Origin: an uncultured Clostridium sp.
GTDB lineage: Bacteria > Bacillota > Clostridia > TANB77 > CAG-508
Direction: 5' to 3'
Length of the DNA: 64,000 nucleotides
Assembly: GCA_900555615.1 (NCBI GenBank)
Contig: USMB01000001.1
Coordinates: 74,495 to 138,494, forward strand
A program made the translations under genes and the position numbers. The notes under the pieces were generated by a model that was not told where the DNA came from, did not search any database, and was given only the letters and a program-made list of their open reading frames with translations. Shown one piece after another: positions 63,040 through 64,000 of the stretch; position 1 is the first letter of the stretch, and each line of letters opens with the position of its first letter.

Positions 63040-63819
63040 ATGAGTGAAAAATTATCATTTAGTAAACGGATTGGCATAGCTGCATTAGCACTTGTGATGC
63101 TGTTAACAGTTTTTCCAACTGTTAATGCACAAGCAGCAGAAAATTCCTACTATGGCGGACTTGAGTATGCATGGGAAGATTTAATTATTTACGATGCACC
63201 GTCTGGGGGAAATGTGATTGGAAAGATTTATAAAAATGAAAGTTTTACGCTTCTCTTACAAAATGCTCCAGCAGGATATTTGTGGGTAGACTACAGCACT
63301 TCTAGTGGAGCTAAACAAGGTTATATTCATATTGAACCGGATGAATGGGGTGGCCGGGACGATGGAGTTGCTGTAGTAAAGACTACATCTAATGTATATT
63401 ATGGGCCTACTCATACAGGAGCAAACTATGTAAAAGCAGGAGCAGTATATGCTGGAGAATATGTTGCAGTTATTGCTGTATGTGGACAATCTGCATATGT
63501 AGAGTATAATACTTCTGCTGGTAGAAAACGTGGTTATGTGCCATATTACAATTTGGATGTGAAAAATTCTCCTGTTGCATGGAAATCTGTTTATAATTCT
63601 AATGGTGAAACTGATAGAGCAAGTCATGCTATGTACTTTGCAGGAAGTGCTACGGTTTATGCAGGTCCTACATCTTTGTATGCTTCGATTGGTTCTGTCT
63701 CTAATGAAACTATATATCGGTATGGGGGTGAAATCCACATAGGACCATATAATGCATACTATATTGAATACTATGTAACAGGTACAACTCAAGTAAAGAG
63801 TGGTTTTATTGTTTATTAA
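63040..63819 (+). CDS. Secreted SH3-like repeat protein
   Basis: 259 residues. Signal peptide about 1-33 (ALVMLLTVFPTVNAQAA, with an AxA-type cleavage site). The mature part contains three repeats resembling bacterial SH3 domains, each with a V-Y-x-GP turn (NVYYGPTHTGANYV, TVYAGPTSLYASIG, and the earlier DAPSGGNVIGKIY) and a YxxYxT-x-GxxRGY/QGY segment. Such domains bind cell wall. TGGAGGT fits ATG 63040; the frame opens at 62980. Codon use differs from neighbours: CGG appears three times and GGC, GCA and CCG are more frequent, suggesting transfer. A TATAAT at 62932-62937 is the only promoter-like box. Confidence 0.82.
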   Translation: MSEKLSFSKRIGIAALALVMLLTVFPTVNAQAAENSYYGGLEYAWEDLIIYDAPSGGNVIGKIYKNESFTLLLQNAPAGYLWVDYSTSSGAKQGYIHIEPDEWGGRDDGVAVVKTTSNVYYGPTHTGANYVKAGAVYAGEYVAVIAVCGQSAYVEYNTSAGRKRGYVPYYNLDVKNSPVAWKSVYNSNGETDRASHAMYFAGSATVYAGPTSLYASIGSVSNETIYRYGGEIHIGPYNAYYIEYYVTGTTQVKSGFIVY

Positions 63820-63899
63820 TAATCCAGTTAACTGAAAGATGAGGTTATAAAAAATATAAAACTACTAACAAATAATAATTAATTCTTCTGTGTGTGGGT

Positions 63900-63924
63900 C
63901 AAGGAAGCTTTATAAGCTTCCTTG
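63900..63924. terminator. Perfect hairpin after the SH3-like gene
   Basis: CAAGGAAGCTT and AAGCTTCCTTG form an 11-bp perfect stem with loop TAT. The following ATTGTAAAAA has no T-run, so it is a stable hairpin but not a textbook terminator. In 63820-64000 I see nothing else. Confidence 0.55.
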
Positions 63925-64000
63925 ATTGTAAAAAATAACTATTTTATTTCGAGAATTAAAAAGAAAAATATATAAATTTTATACAAAAAAATAAAAATAT

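Noticed and set aside
63256..63792. Minus-strand frame of 178 codons
   Set aside because: Antisense to the SH3-like gene; Cys/Ser/Ile-rich artefact of its Tyr codons.

Overview
The window reads as chromosome of a low-GC, endospore-forming, anaerobic Gram-positive bacterium (Bacillota, Clostridia). The evidence is a complete spoIIIA operon (24.2-29.2 kb), a GerA-type spore germination protein, a SpoVG homologue, rubrerythrin, strong AGGAGG ribosome binding sites, near-consensus sigma-A promoters and a very A/T-biased codon usage in which the Arg codon CGG is almost absent. No rRNA, tRNA or CRISPR array was recognised.

Layout. 0-3.5 kb: tail of a class A penicillin-binding protein, then cysS and argS. 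3.5-5.7 kb: deoD and a small unknown gene on the minus strand, then a small alarmone synthetase. 5.8-14.4 kb: rny, an apparently SOS-controlled dinB, a CCA-adding enzyme, a MecA-type transpeptidase, a dNTPase and a flippase-like membrane protein. 14.4-21.9 kb: gpmA, a LiaF-like/DUF4097 pair, a NatAB-type ABC exporter, and an unusual pair made of a zinc-ribbon membrane protein and a three-part protein (PH-like, PD-(D/E)XK-like, membrane). 21.9-24.1 kb: yebC and a secreted protein. 24.2-30.2 kb: spoIIIAA to spoIIIAH, a small gene and rubrerythrin. 30.2-43.3 kb: germination protein, secreted transglutaminase, prfB with its programmed +1 frameshift, a short aspartokinase, malQ-pfkA, and a TetR regulator with a heterodimeric ABC exporter.

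43.3-60.3 kb is an accessory block that looks like an integrated conjugative element or a derivative of one. It carries a type IV secretion system (pilin-like protein, PrgI/VirB3, VirB4, VirB6-like channel, M23 hydrolase, VirD4) interleaved with a sortase, a large thioester/CnaB-type adhesin, SpoVG, a RusA-like resolvase and DNA-binding proteins. No relaxase or integrase was recognised. Both ATPase genes, virB4 and virD4, are interrupted by a +1 frameshift at the same kind of site: an in-frame CGG codon followed by A, with the next frame opening on GGA (Gly). A third small membrane-protein gene is broken at a run of nine T. The adhesin ends exactly at LPKTGF, without the usual membrane tail.

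60.3-64 kb: HU on the minus strand, a small unknown gene, an AbrB-like fragment, an ECF sigma/anti-sigma pair and a secreted SH3-like protein with different codon usage.

A family of long palindromes built on a GGGGTCGGT/ACCGACCCC-type core sits in five chromosomal intergenic sites (8.7, 16.7, 24.2, 30.2 and 34.2 kb) and is absent from the conjugative block.
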